64,000 nucleotides of DNA from Paraclostridium hominis (GTDB lineage: Bacteria; Bacillota; Clostridia; Peptostreptococcales; Peptostreptococcaceae), in contig NZ_JACRWD010000001.1 in assembly GCF_014306135.1 (NCBI RefSeq), positions 62,001 to 126,000 of the forward strand, given 5' to 3'. The notes under the pieces were generated by a model. The model was not told the origin of the DNA. It did not search any database and was given only the letters and a program-made list of their open reading frames with translations. Shown piece by piece: positions 25,302 to 34,253 of this stretch (positions are counted from its first letter, which is position 1; each line of letters begins with the position of its first letter). The position numbers were made by a program, and so were the translations under genes.

Positions 25302-25994
25302 ATGGGAAATATACTGCTTTTAGAAGATGATAAATCTTTAAATAGGGGAATAAGCTTTAAGTTGAAAAAAGAAGGCTATAAAGTTTTTAATGCCTTTAAT
25401 ATAAAAGAAGCTAAAGAAATATTTAAAAGTAATAAAATAAATTTAATAATATCAGATATAGGACTACCAGATGGAGATGGATTTGAATTTTGTGAGTATA
25501 TAAGACGTATAAGTAATGTACATATAATAATGTTAACAGCTCTAGATCAAGAAGTAGATATAGTTACAGGTTATGAAGTTGGAGCTGATGATTATATAAC
25601 AAAACCATTTAGTTTGATAGTTTTAATATCAAAAGTTAATGCAGTTATGAAAAGAATAAGTGATTTCACAAATGAAAATCAAATTTATTGTGATAATTTA
25701 ATTTATAATTATTTGGATGGTAAAATTACAAAAGGTAGCAATGAAATAATACTTAGTAAAAATGAAGGTAAATTACTTAAGTATTTAATGGAAAATTCAT
25801 GTCAAATTGTTACAAAAGAACAACTTATAGAAGCTCTTTGGGATATTGATGGAAATTTCGTAGATGAAAATACAATAGCAGTTAATATAAGAAGACTAAG
25901 ACAAAAAGTTGAAGAAAATCCGTCAAATCCAGAGTATATAAAAAATATTAGAGGCATTGGATATACCTTTGAAAAGAGGTGTATAAAAAAATGA
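25302..25994 (+). CDS. OmpR-family response regulator
   Basis: The receiver domain (1-115) has the phosphoacceptor Asp52 in ISDIGLPDGDG and the conserved Lys in ITKPF. The winged-helix DNA-binding domain (about 130-228) has ENTIAVNIRRLRQKVEENP. It overlaps the histidine kinase gene by four bases (ATGA). The linked ABC transporter 1.3 kb downstream suggests it controls antimicrobial-peptide export or resistance, as in Bce- and Cpr-type modules. Confidence 0.9.
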   Translation: MGNILLLEDDKSLNRGISFKLKKEGYKVFNAFNIKEAKEIFKSNKINLIISDIGLPDGDGFEFCEYIRRISNVHIIMLTALDQEVDIVTGYEVGADDYITKPFSLIVLISKVNAVMKRISDFTNENQIYCDNLIYNYLDGKITKGSNEIILSKNEGKLLKYLMENSCQIVTKEQLIEALWDIDGNFVDENTIAVNIRRLRQKVEENPSNPEYIKNIRGIGYTFEKRCIKK

Positions 25995-27232
25995 TAGAGT
26001 TATTAAAAAGAGAACCTATAATAAGGAGAATTTTTTTAATAGCTATTATAGGAGTAATATTAATATTTGGAGCATTTTCCATATTCCAATATAAAAACTT
26101 GAAAAATATATACTTAGAACAACAAAATATAAATAAACGAATAGTTGGGAAATTAGTAAACAAGTATCCTCAATCTGAATCAGATATAGTAAAAAGCGTT
26201 TATAGTGAAAGTGAAGAATATGAAAATATAGGGCAAAATATTTTAAAAAAATATGGATATGATGAAAATTACAATATGATTAGAAATATAAATTTTCAAC
26301 AACATTTAAAATATTTCCTGGTAAATAATTTGATTGTTTTTGTTGTTGTAATGACATTAATGATGTTAATATTATCAAATTTGATGAAATATGTATTTTC
26401 TAAGTTAAAAATAATAAGCAAAAACATAGAAGATATAATTCATAATAAATATGAAATAGAAGATGATTTCAAAGAAGAAGGAGTATTAAATAGAATAAAT
26501 TCAGATTTAAATAAACTATCTAGAAGTTTAAATTTAAAAATTAAAAATATAAATAAAGAAAAAGAAAGTATAAAAGAATTAGTAACAGATATATCACATC
26601 AATTAAAAACCCCATTAGCCTCTTTAAAGCTATATAATTCTTTATTATTAGAAGAAGAACTTGATGAAGAAGATAGAATTGAATTTTTAACAACTAATAA
26701 AATGTCTATAAATAAACTACATAATCTAATTGATTCTTTAGTAAATATATCTAGGTTAGAAGCTAGTATGATAAGTATAAAAAAAGAAGATAAAAGTATA
26801 AAACAAACTTTAACTAAAGCTATAGATAGTGTCAAAGGAAAGGCTAATTTAAAAAATATAAAAATTAGCGTAAAAGATTTTGAAGATAAAATAATACTTC
26901 ATGATTCTAAATGGACAGAGGAAAGTATATTTAATATTTTAGAAAATGGAGTTAAATATACTCACGATAACGGAAAAATAGAAGTTTCATTGCAAGAAAC
27001 TATAAACTTTATAAGAATTGATATAAAAGATAATGGTATAGGTATAGATAAAAGTGAATTTAACAATATATTTAAAAGGTTTTACAGAAGCGAAAAAGTA
27101 GAGGAAGTTGAAGGTTCAGGTGTAGGACTTTACTTAAGTAGAAAGATAATAGAAAGTCAAGGTGGAAATATTATTGTTTCATCAAAAATAGGACAAGGTA
27201 GTAAATTTTCTTTATTTCTTACAAAAGTGTAA
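25991..27232 (+). CDS. Sensor histidine kinase
   Basis: Two membrane helices (about 10-33 and 112-135) flank an extracellular segment of about 75 residues, then a HAMP-like region, the dimerisation box with phosphoacceptor His203 in ISHQLKTPLAS, and a HATPase domain (NILENGVKYT, DNGIGI, GSGVGLYLSRKI). The loop is longer than in the intramembrane-sensing BceS group, so it may bind a ligand itself. The ATG at 25991 overlaps the regulator stop, so the upstream in-frame start at 25979 is not needed. Confidence 0.9.
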   Translation: MIELLKREPIIRRIFLIAIIGVILIFGAFSIFQYKNLKNIYLEQQNINKRIVGKLVNKYPQSESDIVKSVYSESEEYENIGQNILKKYGYDENYNMIRNINFQQHLKYFLVNNLIVFVVVMTLMMLILSNLMKYVFSKLKIISKNIEDIIHNKYEIEDDFKEEGVLNRINSDLNKLSRSLNLKIKNINKEKESIKELVTDISHQLKTPLASLKLYNSLLLEEELDEEDRIEFLTTNKMSINKLHNLIDSLVNISRLEASMISIKKEDKSIKQTLTKAIDSVKGKANLKNIKISVKDFEDKIILHDSKWTEESIFNILENGVKYTHDNGKIEVSLQETINFIRIDIKDNGIGIDKSEFNNIFKRFYRSEKVEEVEGSGVGLYLSRKIIESQGGNIIVSSKIGQGSKFSLFLTKV

Positions 27233-27251
27233 GCCAATATGAAAGTGTTAT

Positions 27252-27262
27252 GTAAGACTTAC
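27252..27262. promoter_or_regulatory. Candidate response-regulator operator before the ABC genes
   Basis: GTAAGACTTAC is a perfect odd-length palindrome in the 76-base gap between the kinase and the ABC genes. It overlaps the -35 position of a possible promoter with TATAAA at about 27279. The location suits a binding site of the adjacent response regulator. Confidence 0.4.
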
Positions 27263-27308
27263 CTTTTATTATTAAAGTATAAAGAATAGAGATAAGGAGA
27301 ATTAAATT

Positions 27309-27992
27309 ATGGAGATTTTAAAAACTAAAAATTTAAAAAAGTATTATGGCAAAGGAGAAAATTTAGTAAAGGCAATTGATGACACAAATATAAGTATAAT
27401 TGAAGGTGAATTTGTTGCAATAGTTGGAAAATCAGGTTCTGGAAAAAGTACTTTGATTCATATGATTGGAGGGCTTGATAGACCAACAGAAGGTAAGGTT
27501 TTTATAGATAAAAAAGATATATTTACATTAAAGGATGAGCAATTAGCTATATTTAGAAGAAGAAAAATAGGATTCATTTTTCAATATTATAATTTGATAC
27601 CATCACTTAATGTATGGGAAAATATTGTTTTACCAATAGGTCTTGATAATAAAGAGGTAGATAAAAACTTTATAAATGATATTATAAATGCTTTAGGACT
27701 TGAAAATAAAAAAGAGTCATTACCTAATACTTTATCTGGGGGACAACAACAAAGAGTTGCTATAGCTCGTGCTTTAGCAAGTAGACCATCAATAATACTT
27801 GCAGATGAACCAACTGGAAACTTAGATTCTAAAACTTCTGATGAAGTTATGAGTTTGTTAAAAACTATGATAAAAAAATATAATCAAACATTAGTTATGA
27901 TAACACATGATGAAACTATAGCACAAATGGCTGATAGAGTAATCTATATTGAAGATGGTAAAGTAGTAAAGGACGGTGCTATAAATGATTAA
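27309..27992 (+). CDS. ABC transporter ATPase, MacB/LolD type
   Basis: This 227-residue ATPase of the LolD/MacB/BceA group has Walker A GKSGSGKST, Q-loop FQYYNLIPSLNVWENI, signature LSGGQQQRVAIARAL and Walker B ILADEPTGNLD. It overlaps the permease gene by 8 bases. Members of this group act with FtsX-type permeases in peptide or lipid extraction and not in bulk uptake. Confidence 0.93.
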   Translation: MEILKTKNLKKYYGKGENLVKAIDDTNISIIEGEFVAIVGKSGSGKSTLIHMIGGLDRPTEGKVFIDKKDIFTLKDEQLAIFRRRKIGFIFQYYNLIPSLNVWENIVLPIGLDNKEVDKNFINDIINALGLENKKESLPNTLSGGQQQRVAIARALASRPSIILADEPTGNLDSKTSDEVMSLLKTMIKKYNQTLVMITHDETIAQMADRVIYIEDGKVVKDGAIND

Positions 27993-30369
27993 TACTACTA
28001 AAATAGCTAAAAGTAATTTGATTATAAATAAGTCAAAAAGTATATTAATTATTATTACTATAATATTATCAACTACATTATTATCATCAGTTGGCTTAAC
28101 ATGTTTAGACTGGAGTAAAGCTAATAAAGAGAGAATTATAAAATATTCAGGAACACAACATGGCGTTTATGGTAATATGGATGAAAAGAAAATTGAAGAA
28201 ATTAAAGCTCATGCAGATATAGATGCTGTAGGATTAGTAAATGGTATAGGGAGTATTAACTATGATGATAAAAGTAAGATAGCTTTATCATATGTAAATG
28301 ATAAGGCTATGGAGTTAAGTAGTATAAAACTTGAAAAAGGAATTATGCCTAAATTAAAGAATGAAATAGCATTAGATAATTTAGCGTTAAAAAAATTAGG
28401 ATATAAAGGAAAAATTGGAGAAAAAATAAAAATAAAATATGAAGATTATGCTAATAAAGGATTTACAGAAAGTGAATTTACTTTATCTGGCATAATTAAA
28501 TCTAATGAAATGTCAAAGATTAAAAAAATTTATTCTGGGATAGTTTCTAAGGAATATATGAACTCTACAAGAGATATGAGTAAAGAAAATTTTAATGCAT
28601 ACGTTACTGTTAAAGCAGAAGCTAACTTAAGTGGAGATGAGCTAAAGCTTAAAGTAGAAGATATAGCTAAAGATTTAAATATACCTAAGGCAAGAGTTTT
28701 AGTTAATGAAGATTATATAAACTCATTAAAACCAGATATGGAAGTTATAATGTGGGGTGTTGTAATTGGTATTATAGTTATAATGTCTAGTATATTAGTA
28801 ATATATAATATATTTCATTTATCGGTGGTAACTAAAGTACAAGAGTTTGGAAAACTAAGAGCTATAGGAGCTACAAAAAAACAAATTAAGTCAATAGTTC
28901 TTAAAGAAGGTATTTTCTTATCTATGATAGGAGTTCCAATAGGAGTTTTAGTTGGATTTTTAATAAATGAGTTTGTTATAGGAAAGATATTTATGTTTGA
29001 AGGGAATGCTTTTAAATTACCTATGATTATAGGAGTTATGATTATAAGTTTAATAACTATATATATATCATTACTTAAGCCTATGAAAGAAGCATCCAAG
29101 GTATCTATAATAGAAGCTGTAAGATACAATGGAGAAGATAAAAATAATAAAAAAAGCAGAAAAGGATATGAAAGTATAAACTTAAATAGACTTTCCTATG
29201 CTAACTTAAGTAGAAATAAAAAGCGTACTTATATAACAGTAATATCACTTTCGTTAAGTGCTATAATATTTGTCGTTATATCTAGTGTTATGAATAGTAT
29301 AGATGCAGAAAAGATGACTAGGGAACGATTTTCACAAGATATAAAAATAGATTTAGATGGATATACATATGGAGAAGAGGATAGTCCTGATACTGAAATG
29401 AATATTTTACAGAAAAATAATCCTTTAGGAGAAAACTTTATAAAAAAATTATTAAATATAAAAGGAGTAACTAATATAGATAAAAGTAAAAGCGCCAAAT
29501 GTGAATTAAATGGATATAAGACTGAGTATAAATACCATGATTTATCCAGTGTGAATGAAGAGGATTTAAAGAATTTAGAATTTTACTTAGAAGATGGTGA
29601 AATAAATTTAGAAAAATTAAAATCAGGAGAAGAAATACTTATAACACAGCCGGAATTATCAACAGAAATAGGGATAAAAGTCGGTGATAAAACAACTTTA
29701 ACCTTATATGATGGAGATAAAAAAATAAAAAAAGAATTTAAAGTTCAAGGTATAACTTCAAACCCATCTACATTTGCTATGCATTATGATGCATTTGATA
29801 AAATGTTTGATACAGATACAACAACAACTATTGGTATATATACTCAAAAAGGTGAATATGAAAATATTAAGTCATATATAGAAAGTTTAGATAAAAATGA
29901 TGATTATATTCAAGCGAACTATATAGATGAATTACTTAAAGATAATAAACTATCTATAGCTGTTACCAAAGGTATAGGTTATGCATTAGTTGTAATTATA
30001 GGAATTATAGGATTTATGAATTTGATAAACTCTATGATAACAAGTATTATAACTAGAAAAAAAGAACTTGGAATGTTACAAGCTATAGGATTAACAGATA
30101 AACAACTTGTTAAAATGTTAAATATAGAAGCTATGTTTTATACAGGTACGATGCTTTTGAGTTCATTAACTTTAGGAACAATAATTGGATATATTGCAGT
30201 TTATGTATTTAGAAAAACAGGGGCTTCATATGCAACTTATACATTCCCGATAACTCAAATTTTAATTATGGTTGTTAGTGTATTTATAGCACAATTACTT
30301 TTAACTTATTTTATAAGTAAGAATTTTAATAAAGAATCATTAATTGATAGAGTTAGATATAGTGAGTAA
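27985..30369 (+). CDS. FtsX-type ABC permease
   Basis: The permease has 794 residues and about eight membrane helices. One is at 15-35, three near 250-360, one at about 415-435, and three near 660-780. Large extracellular domains lie between (about 40-245 and 440-655). Two FtsX/MacB-like halves are present; both have the KELGMLQAIGLT / EFGKLRAIGAT motif typical of the family. The long external domains suggest handling of a peptide or lipid ligand. With the two-component genes upstream, an antimicrobial-peptide sensing and detoxification module is likely; the substrate is unknown. Confidence 0.87.
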   Translation: MINTTKIAKSNLIINKSKSILIIITIILSTTLLSSVGLTCLDWSKANKERIIKYSGTQHGVYGNMDEKKIEEIKAHADIDAVGLVNGIGSINYDDKSKIALSYVNDKAMELSSIKLEKGIMPKLKNEIALDNLALKKLGYKGKIGEKIKIKYEDYANKGFTESEFTLSGIIKSNEMSKIKKIYSGIVSKEYMNSTRDMSKENFNAYVTVKAEANLSGDELKLKVEDIAKDLNIPKARVLVNEDYINSLKPDMEVIMWGVVIGIIVIMSSILVIYNIFHLSVVTKVQEFGKLRAIGATKKQIKSIVLKEGIFLSMIGVPIGVLVGFLINEFVIGKIFMFEGNAFKLPMIIGVMIISLITIYISLLKPMKEASKVSIIEAVRYNGEDKNNKKSRKGYESINLNRLSYANLSRNKKRTYITVISLSLSAIIFVVISSVMNSIDAEKMTRERFSQDIKIDLDGYTYGEEDSPDTEMNILQKNNPLGENFIKKLLNIKGVTNIDKSKSAKCELNGYKTEYKYHDLSSVNEEDLKNLEFYLEDGEINLEKLKSGEEILITQPELSTEIGIKVGDKTTLTLYDGDKKIKKEFKVQGITSNPSTFAMHYDAFDKMFDTDTTTTIGIYTQKGEYENIKSYIESLDKNDDYIQANYIDELLKDNKLSIAVTKGIGYALVVIIGIIGFMNLINSMITSIITRKKELGMLQAIGLTDKQLVKMLNIEAMFYTGTMLLSSLTLGTIIGYIAVYVFRKTGASYATYTFPITQILIMVVSVFIAQLLLTYFISKNFNKESLIDRVRYSE

Positions 30370-30381
30370 TTTTTGATAAAC

Positions 30382-30434
30382 AAAAAACTACTTTAGATGG
30401 ATTTTTTGCTATTTCCACTTAAAGTAGTTTTTTT
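30382..30434. terminator. Bidirectional terminator between the ABC permease and MscS
   Basis: AAAAAACTACTTTA and TAAAGTAGTTTTTTT pair with a 24-base loop; T-runs on both strands serve the converging genes. Confidence 0.75.
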
Positions 30435-30435
30435 A

Positions 30436-31302
30436 TTAGTTATTTTTTATATGAACATCCATTTGAGGGTAAGGTATATTTATACCTTCCTCATCAAATT
30501 TAATTTTAACTTTTTCTAATAAACTAGCATGTATAGTCCAATAATTCTCAGAATTACACCAAACTCTAACAGCGAAATCTATTGAACTTGGACCATGAGC
30601 AACCATTCCTACGAAAGGGGCAGGTTCATGTAAAATAAGATCTTGAGTTTTTAATATATTATTTAAAACATTTTTAACATGATTTATATCATTGTCATAA
30701 CTAACGTTAAAAACTAAATCTACTCTTCGTTTTGCTTTAGCAGAGTAGTTTACTAAACTTCCATTAGACAAAGTTCCGTTAGGTATTAAAATTAATTTAT
30801 TATCTATAGTAGTAAGCTTAGTATAAAAAAGTCCTATTTCTTCTACTGTTCCTTGATATATACCTGTTTCTATATAATCACCAACTTTAAAAGGCCTAAT
30901 TAATAATATTATAAAACCTCCGGCAAAGTTAGATAAACTTCCTTGAAGGGCTAAACCTATAGCAACCCCTCCAGATGCTATTAAAGCAGCAAATCCTGTA
31001 AGTTCTACATCCCAGTACCCAAGTATTATTATAAATAATAATAGTTTTAAAGATATTTCTACAAAAGCATGTAAAAACTTTGTAAGTGTAATATCAACAG
31101 ATTTTTTTACTAAGAATTTAGTAAAGTGTTTTACTACTTTTTTTATAACTTTTAGCCCTATGAATATAACTATAAGGCCTATTATAAGTTTTATTCCATA
31201 ACTTGTTACCCAGCTTATAAAATTTTCTGTTAGTTTATCTAATGGCATATTGCTTAATCTTTCAACTTCATTAGTTACTGATTCAGCTACATTATTAGGC
31301 AA
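30436..31302 (-). CDS. Small-conductance mechanosensitive channel (MscS family)
   Basis: MscS channels release solutes upon osmotic downshock. The sequence shows three N-terminal membrane helices, the pore helix rich in Gly and Ala (LIASGGVAIGLALQGSLSNFAGG), and the cytoplasmic beta domain (RPFKVGDYIETGIYQGTVEEIG, LIPNG). GAGGTG sits 6 bases before a TTG at 31302. A GTG at 31311 in the same frame lies within that site and is less likely, so the protein has about 288 residues. It is downstream of recX on the minus strand. Confidence 0.9.
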   Translation of the reverse strand: MPNNVAESVTNEVERLSNMPLDKLTENFISWVTSYGIKLIIGLIVIFIGLKVIKKVVKHFTKFLVKKSVDITLTKFLHAFVEISLKLLLFIIILGYWDVELTGFAALIASGGVAIGLALQGSLSNFAGGFIILLIRPFKVGDYIETGIYQGTVEEIGLFYTKLTTIDNKLILIPNGTLSNGSLVNYSAKAKRRVDLVFNVSYDNDINHVKNVLNNILKTQDLILHEPAPFVGMVAHGPSSIDFAVRVWCNSENYWTIHASLLEKVKIKFDEEGINIPYPQMDVHIKNN

Positions 31303-31408
31303 ATGCAACACCTCTTTTCTAAAAATTTATACTAATAGATAATATAATAATATTCGACAAATGTCCACAAAATGAAGCTGAAAAGATTAAGTAAAAGTAA
31401 TTTTTAGT

Positions 31409-32050
31409 TTAGCAGTAATCAGACTCATCAAAATTAAGTAGTTTGTTTAAAACTCTTTTAATAATATCATAGCCAAAACCTTTATAAGCTAAATGTTGAG
31501 ATATCTTTTGATAAATCTTATTTCTATCTTCGTTTTTAACACGTTCATATCTTTTTTTAGCTAAATACATTGCATTTTCAAATTCTACATCTGAATCAAT
31601 ATAAGAAACAACAGAATCTATGGTACTTCTATCTATTCCTTTGTTGTATAAATTTTGTTTAATTCTGTTTTTACCACATTTATTAATTTTCAAGTTAGTG
31701 TTAGTTATTCTTTGAGCAAGATCTTCGTCATTTACAAAGTTATATTTTCTTAAAAATACAAGCACATCTTCTATAATCTCTTCATCAAAATCACTAGATA
31801 GTTTATTTATTATGTTTTTTTCAGATTGAGGAGCTTTAGATAAAATATTTAAAGCTTTGTTTTTGGCTTTTATATACATTTCATCATAAAGCATATTTTT
31901 TAAAACTTCTTCATCTATTTCCATTCCTTTTTTTAGATTTAAAGTGAAAACTAATTCTTTATAAATTCCCATGAAAAATTGATCGTTTAAATATATGTTA
32001 ACTCTATTTTCATTTTTTTGTTGAGCTTCTATTTTAGTTATTATAGGCAT
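31409..32050 (-). CDS. recX: Regulatory protein RecX
   Basis: RecX binds RecA filaments and tunes recombination. The 213-residue protein has the three-helix repeat pattern of the family, e.g. ALNILSKAPQSEKNIINKLS and LVFLRKYNFVNDEDLAQRI. The start at 32050 has AAGGAGAT 7 bases upstream; the frame stays open further 5' but without a ribosome binding site. It is divergent from nadD. Confidence 0.88.
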   Translation of the reverse strand: MPIITKIEAQQKNENRVNIYLNDQFFMGIYKELVFTLNLKKGMEIDEEVLKNMLYDEMYIKAKNKALNILSKAPQSEKNIINKLSSDFDEEIIEDVLVFLRKYNFVNDEDLAQRITNTNLKINKCGKNRIKQNLYNKGIDRSTIDSVVSYIDSDVEFENAMYLAKKRYERVKNEDRNKIYQKISQHLAYKGFGYDIIKRVLNKLLNFDESDYC

Positions 32051-32195
32051 ATATATCTCCTTTATATTGATAATATTTACATTAAATATGTTTCTAAATA
32101 TATACAAAATTATACAGGAAAATATAGAATAATTGTATCTAAGAAGCAAAAATTAATGATACAATAGTAGTATAAAGGACAAAAGGAGATAGTTA

Positions 32196-32885
32196 ATGAG
32201 AATTGATGAATTAGTTTTAGAAGCCAGGAATATAAACAACCTAAAGTCAAATTTTCATGAAACGGGAAATGAGAAAATAAAAATTGGTATAATGGGAGGA
32301 ACTTTTGACCCTATACATTATGCACATTTAGCAACAGCGGAATATATAAGAGAAACTTATAATCTAGATAAGATACTTTTTATACCAAATGGAAATCCAC
32401 CGCATAAGTCAAAATTAAGAACAAATAAAATTGATAGATACAATATGGTATTATTAGCAACAATGAACAATGATAACTTTGCAGTTTCAGATATGGAAAT
32501 AAACAGAGAATCTAGGACTTATACTATAGATACATTAAAAGAACTTCATAAAAAATATAAAAATGCTAATATATACTTTATAACTGGCTTTGATGCTATT
32601 TGTGATATGGAAAGTTGGAAAGATGTTTCTGAAAATTTTGAATTAGCAACTTTTATAGCAGCAAATAGGCCTGGAATAAGCTCTTTAGAAGCTAAAGAAA
32701 AAATAGAAAACTTAAAAATTAAATACAATGCTAATATAAGGTCTGTAAATGTTCCCTCATTGGATATATCGTCAACATATATAAGAAAGCATATAAAGGA
32801 TGGTAAATCTATAAAATATTTAATTCCTGAAAATGTAGAAACTTATATATATGAAAAAAATATATACACAAATGGAGATGAATAA
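32196..32885 (+). CDS. nadD: Nicotinate-nucleotide adenylyltransferase with N-terminal extension
   Basis: NadD makes deamido-NAD+ from nicotinate mononucleotide and ATP. The catalytic motifs are GGTFDPIHYAHL and ISSTYIRK. The 229-residue protein has about 27 residues before the usual start of the fold at KIGIMGGTFDP. AAAGGAG lies 8 bases before the first ATG, so the extension is probably real. yqeK follows after two bases; nadD-yqeK-rsfS is a common Firmicute order. Confidence 0.94.
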   Translation: MRIDELVLEARNINNLKSNFHETGNEKIKIGIMGGTFDPIHYAHLATAEYIRETYNLDKILFIPNGNPPHKSKLRTNKIDRYNMVLLATMNNDNFAVSDMEINRESRTYTIDTLKELHKKYKNANIYFITGFDAICDMESWKDVSENFELATFIAANRPGISSLEAKEKIENLKIKYNANIRSVNVPSLDISSTYIRKHIKDGKSIKYLIPENVETYIYEKNIYTNGDE

Positions 32886-32887
32886 GT

Positions 32888-33460
32888 TTGAATTTAGAAA
32901 CCATAAAAAATAAGTTAAATAAAATGTTACCTAAAAATAGAATGATACATTCACAAGGAGTAGCTGACTGTGCAGTTAAATTAAGCGAAATATATGGCTA
33001 TGATAAAAATAAAGCATATTTAGCAGGAATACTTCATGATTGTGCAAAATATTTAAGTCAAGAACAAGTTGACTATTATGTAAATAAATATGAAATTTAC
33101 TTAGATGAATATGAAAAAGATAACTTAGCTTTGTCTCATAGTATAATAGGATCAGTATTAGTTAGACATGAATTTTTAATTGAAGATATAGATATAATAA
33201 CAGCTGTTAGATATCATACAACTGGAAAATCAAACATGGATATGTTAAAAAAAATAATCTATATAGCTGATTTAATCGAAGTAAACAGAAATTATCCCGG
33301 AGTAGATGAACTTAGAGATTTAGTTTATGATGGAAAAATGGATGAAGCTTTATTAAAATCTTTTGATAATACTATAAAACTAGTAATTGATAGAAATCAA
33401 ATAATTCATCCTAGAACTATAGAAGCTAGAAATTATATTTTAAATCAAAAGTATTTATAA
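32888..33460 (+). CDS. yqeK: HD-domain Ap4A hydrolase YqeK
   Basis: YqeK is a symmetrical diadenosine tetraphosphate hydrolase of the HD superfamily. The 190-residue protein has the metal motif H...LHDCAKYL (HD at about 49-50) plus His residues in LSHSIIGSVLVRHEF and VRYHTTG. The start is TTG at 32888 with GGAGATGA upstream inside the end of nadD. Confidence 0.92.
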   Translation: MNLETIKNKLNKMLPKNRMIHSQGVADCAVKLSEIYGYDKNKAYLAGILHDCAKYLSQEQVDYYVNKYEIYLDEYEKDNLALSHSIIGSVLVRHEFLIEDIDIITAVRYHTTGKSNMDMLKKIIYIADLIEVNRNYPGVDELRDLVYDGKMDEALLKSFDNTIKLVIDRNQIIHPRTIEARNYILNQKYL

Positions 33461-33574
33461 AATAAATCACAATAATCATAAACATAAAGTAATATATAAT
33501 AAAAGAAAATGAAAACTTTTAATAAATAAGTCAATACTAATGATATAAATTAGTACTAGAAAGATGTTTTTTTG

Positions 33575-33583
33575 TGGTATAAT
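33575..33583 (+). promoter_or_regulatory. Extended -10 promoter for rsfS
   Basis: TGGTATAAT gives an extended -10 element 38 bases before rsfS in the 160-base gap after yqeK. No clear -35 is needed for this type. Confidence 0.5.
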
Positions 33584-33620
33584 ATAAAAACGCGAAAAAT
33601 AAGGAAGGTAGGAATTTAAC

Positions 33621-33974
33621 ATGACGACAGTAGAACAAATGGTTAAAGTTATATATGATGCTATCGACGATAAATTAGGTAAAGATATATCTATAATAAA
33701 CGTAGGTGCAGTATCAAGCTTATGTGATTACTTTGTAATAGCAACAGCTGGATCTCAAAGACAAGTAAAGGCTATAGCTGACAATGTAGAAGATGAACTT
33801 ACTAAGTTAGGAATAGAATCAAGAGGTAAAGAAGGATACGAAACTCAAGAGTGGATATTACTAGACTTTGGTGATATAATGGTTCACGTATTTAATGAAG
33901 AAAATAGAGCATACTATAACTTAGAGAAAATGTGGAAAGATGCTCCATATGTTGATGTTGACACATTAGCATAA
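33621..33974 (+). CDS. rsfS: Ribosome silencing factor RsfS
   Basis: RsfS (RsfA/YqeL) binds L14 and blocks subunit joining when nutrients fall. The 117-residue protein has the family core CDYFVIATAGSQRQVKAIADNVED and the C-terminal EEWILLDFGDIMVHVF-like block (here QEWILLDFGDIMVHVFNEE). It closes the nadD-yqeK-rsfS group. Confidence 0.94.
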   Translation: MTTVEQMVKVIYDAIDDKLGKDISIINVGAVSSLCDYFVIATAGSQRQVKAIADNVEDELTKLGIESRGKEGYETQEWILLDFGDIMVHVFNEENRAYYNLEKMWKDAPYVDVDTLA

Positions 33975-34011
33975 TAATTATATAATTTAAAAATATAACT
34001 TAAAATTAAAA

Positions 34012-34229
34012 TAGACTAGAGTAGTAAAATTAAATTTTGATTTCAGAGAGCTAGTGGTTGGTGTGAACTAGTATAAAGTTGATTTGAACTTGCTAGGTAA
34101 AATCTATTTAACCGTAGTTGGTATAAAGACTAATATAAGAGGGTTATTTATAAAAATAACCAATTAGGGTGGTACCGCGAGTAATATCCTCGTCCCTAAA
34201 CAGCAATGTTTAGTGACGAGGATTTTTTA
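34012..34229 (+). promoter_or_regulatory. T-box riboswitch of leuS
   Basis: The conserved T-box sequence AGGGTGGTACCGCG is at 34166-34179, with the tRNA-end-binding TGGT at 34170-34173. Stem I opens at about AAATAGA and closes at TCTATTT (34102). Its specifier loop GAACTTGC places CTT, a leucine codon, at 34089-34091. The terminator ATCCTCGTC / GACGAGGAT (34186-34194 with 34215-34223) plus T-run competes with the antiterminator. Uncharged tRNA-Leu should allow read-through into leuS. Confidence 0.93.
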
Positions 34230-34253
34230 ATATAAAAATATAGGAGGTAAACA

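Noticed and set aside
32108..32170. Promoter in the ATTGTATC...GATACAAT inverted repeat before nadD
   Set aside because: The possible -35 and -10 parts are 21 bases apart, too far for a normal promoter; it may only be a weak hairpin.
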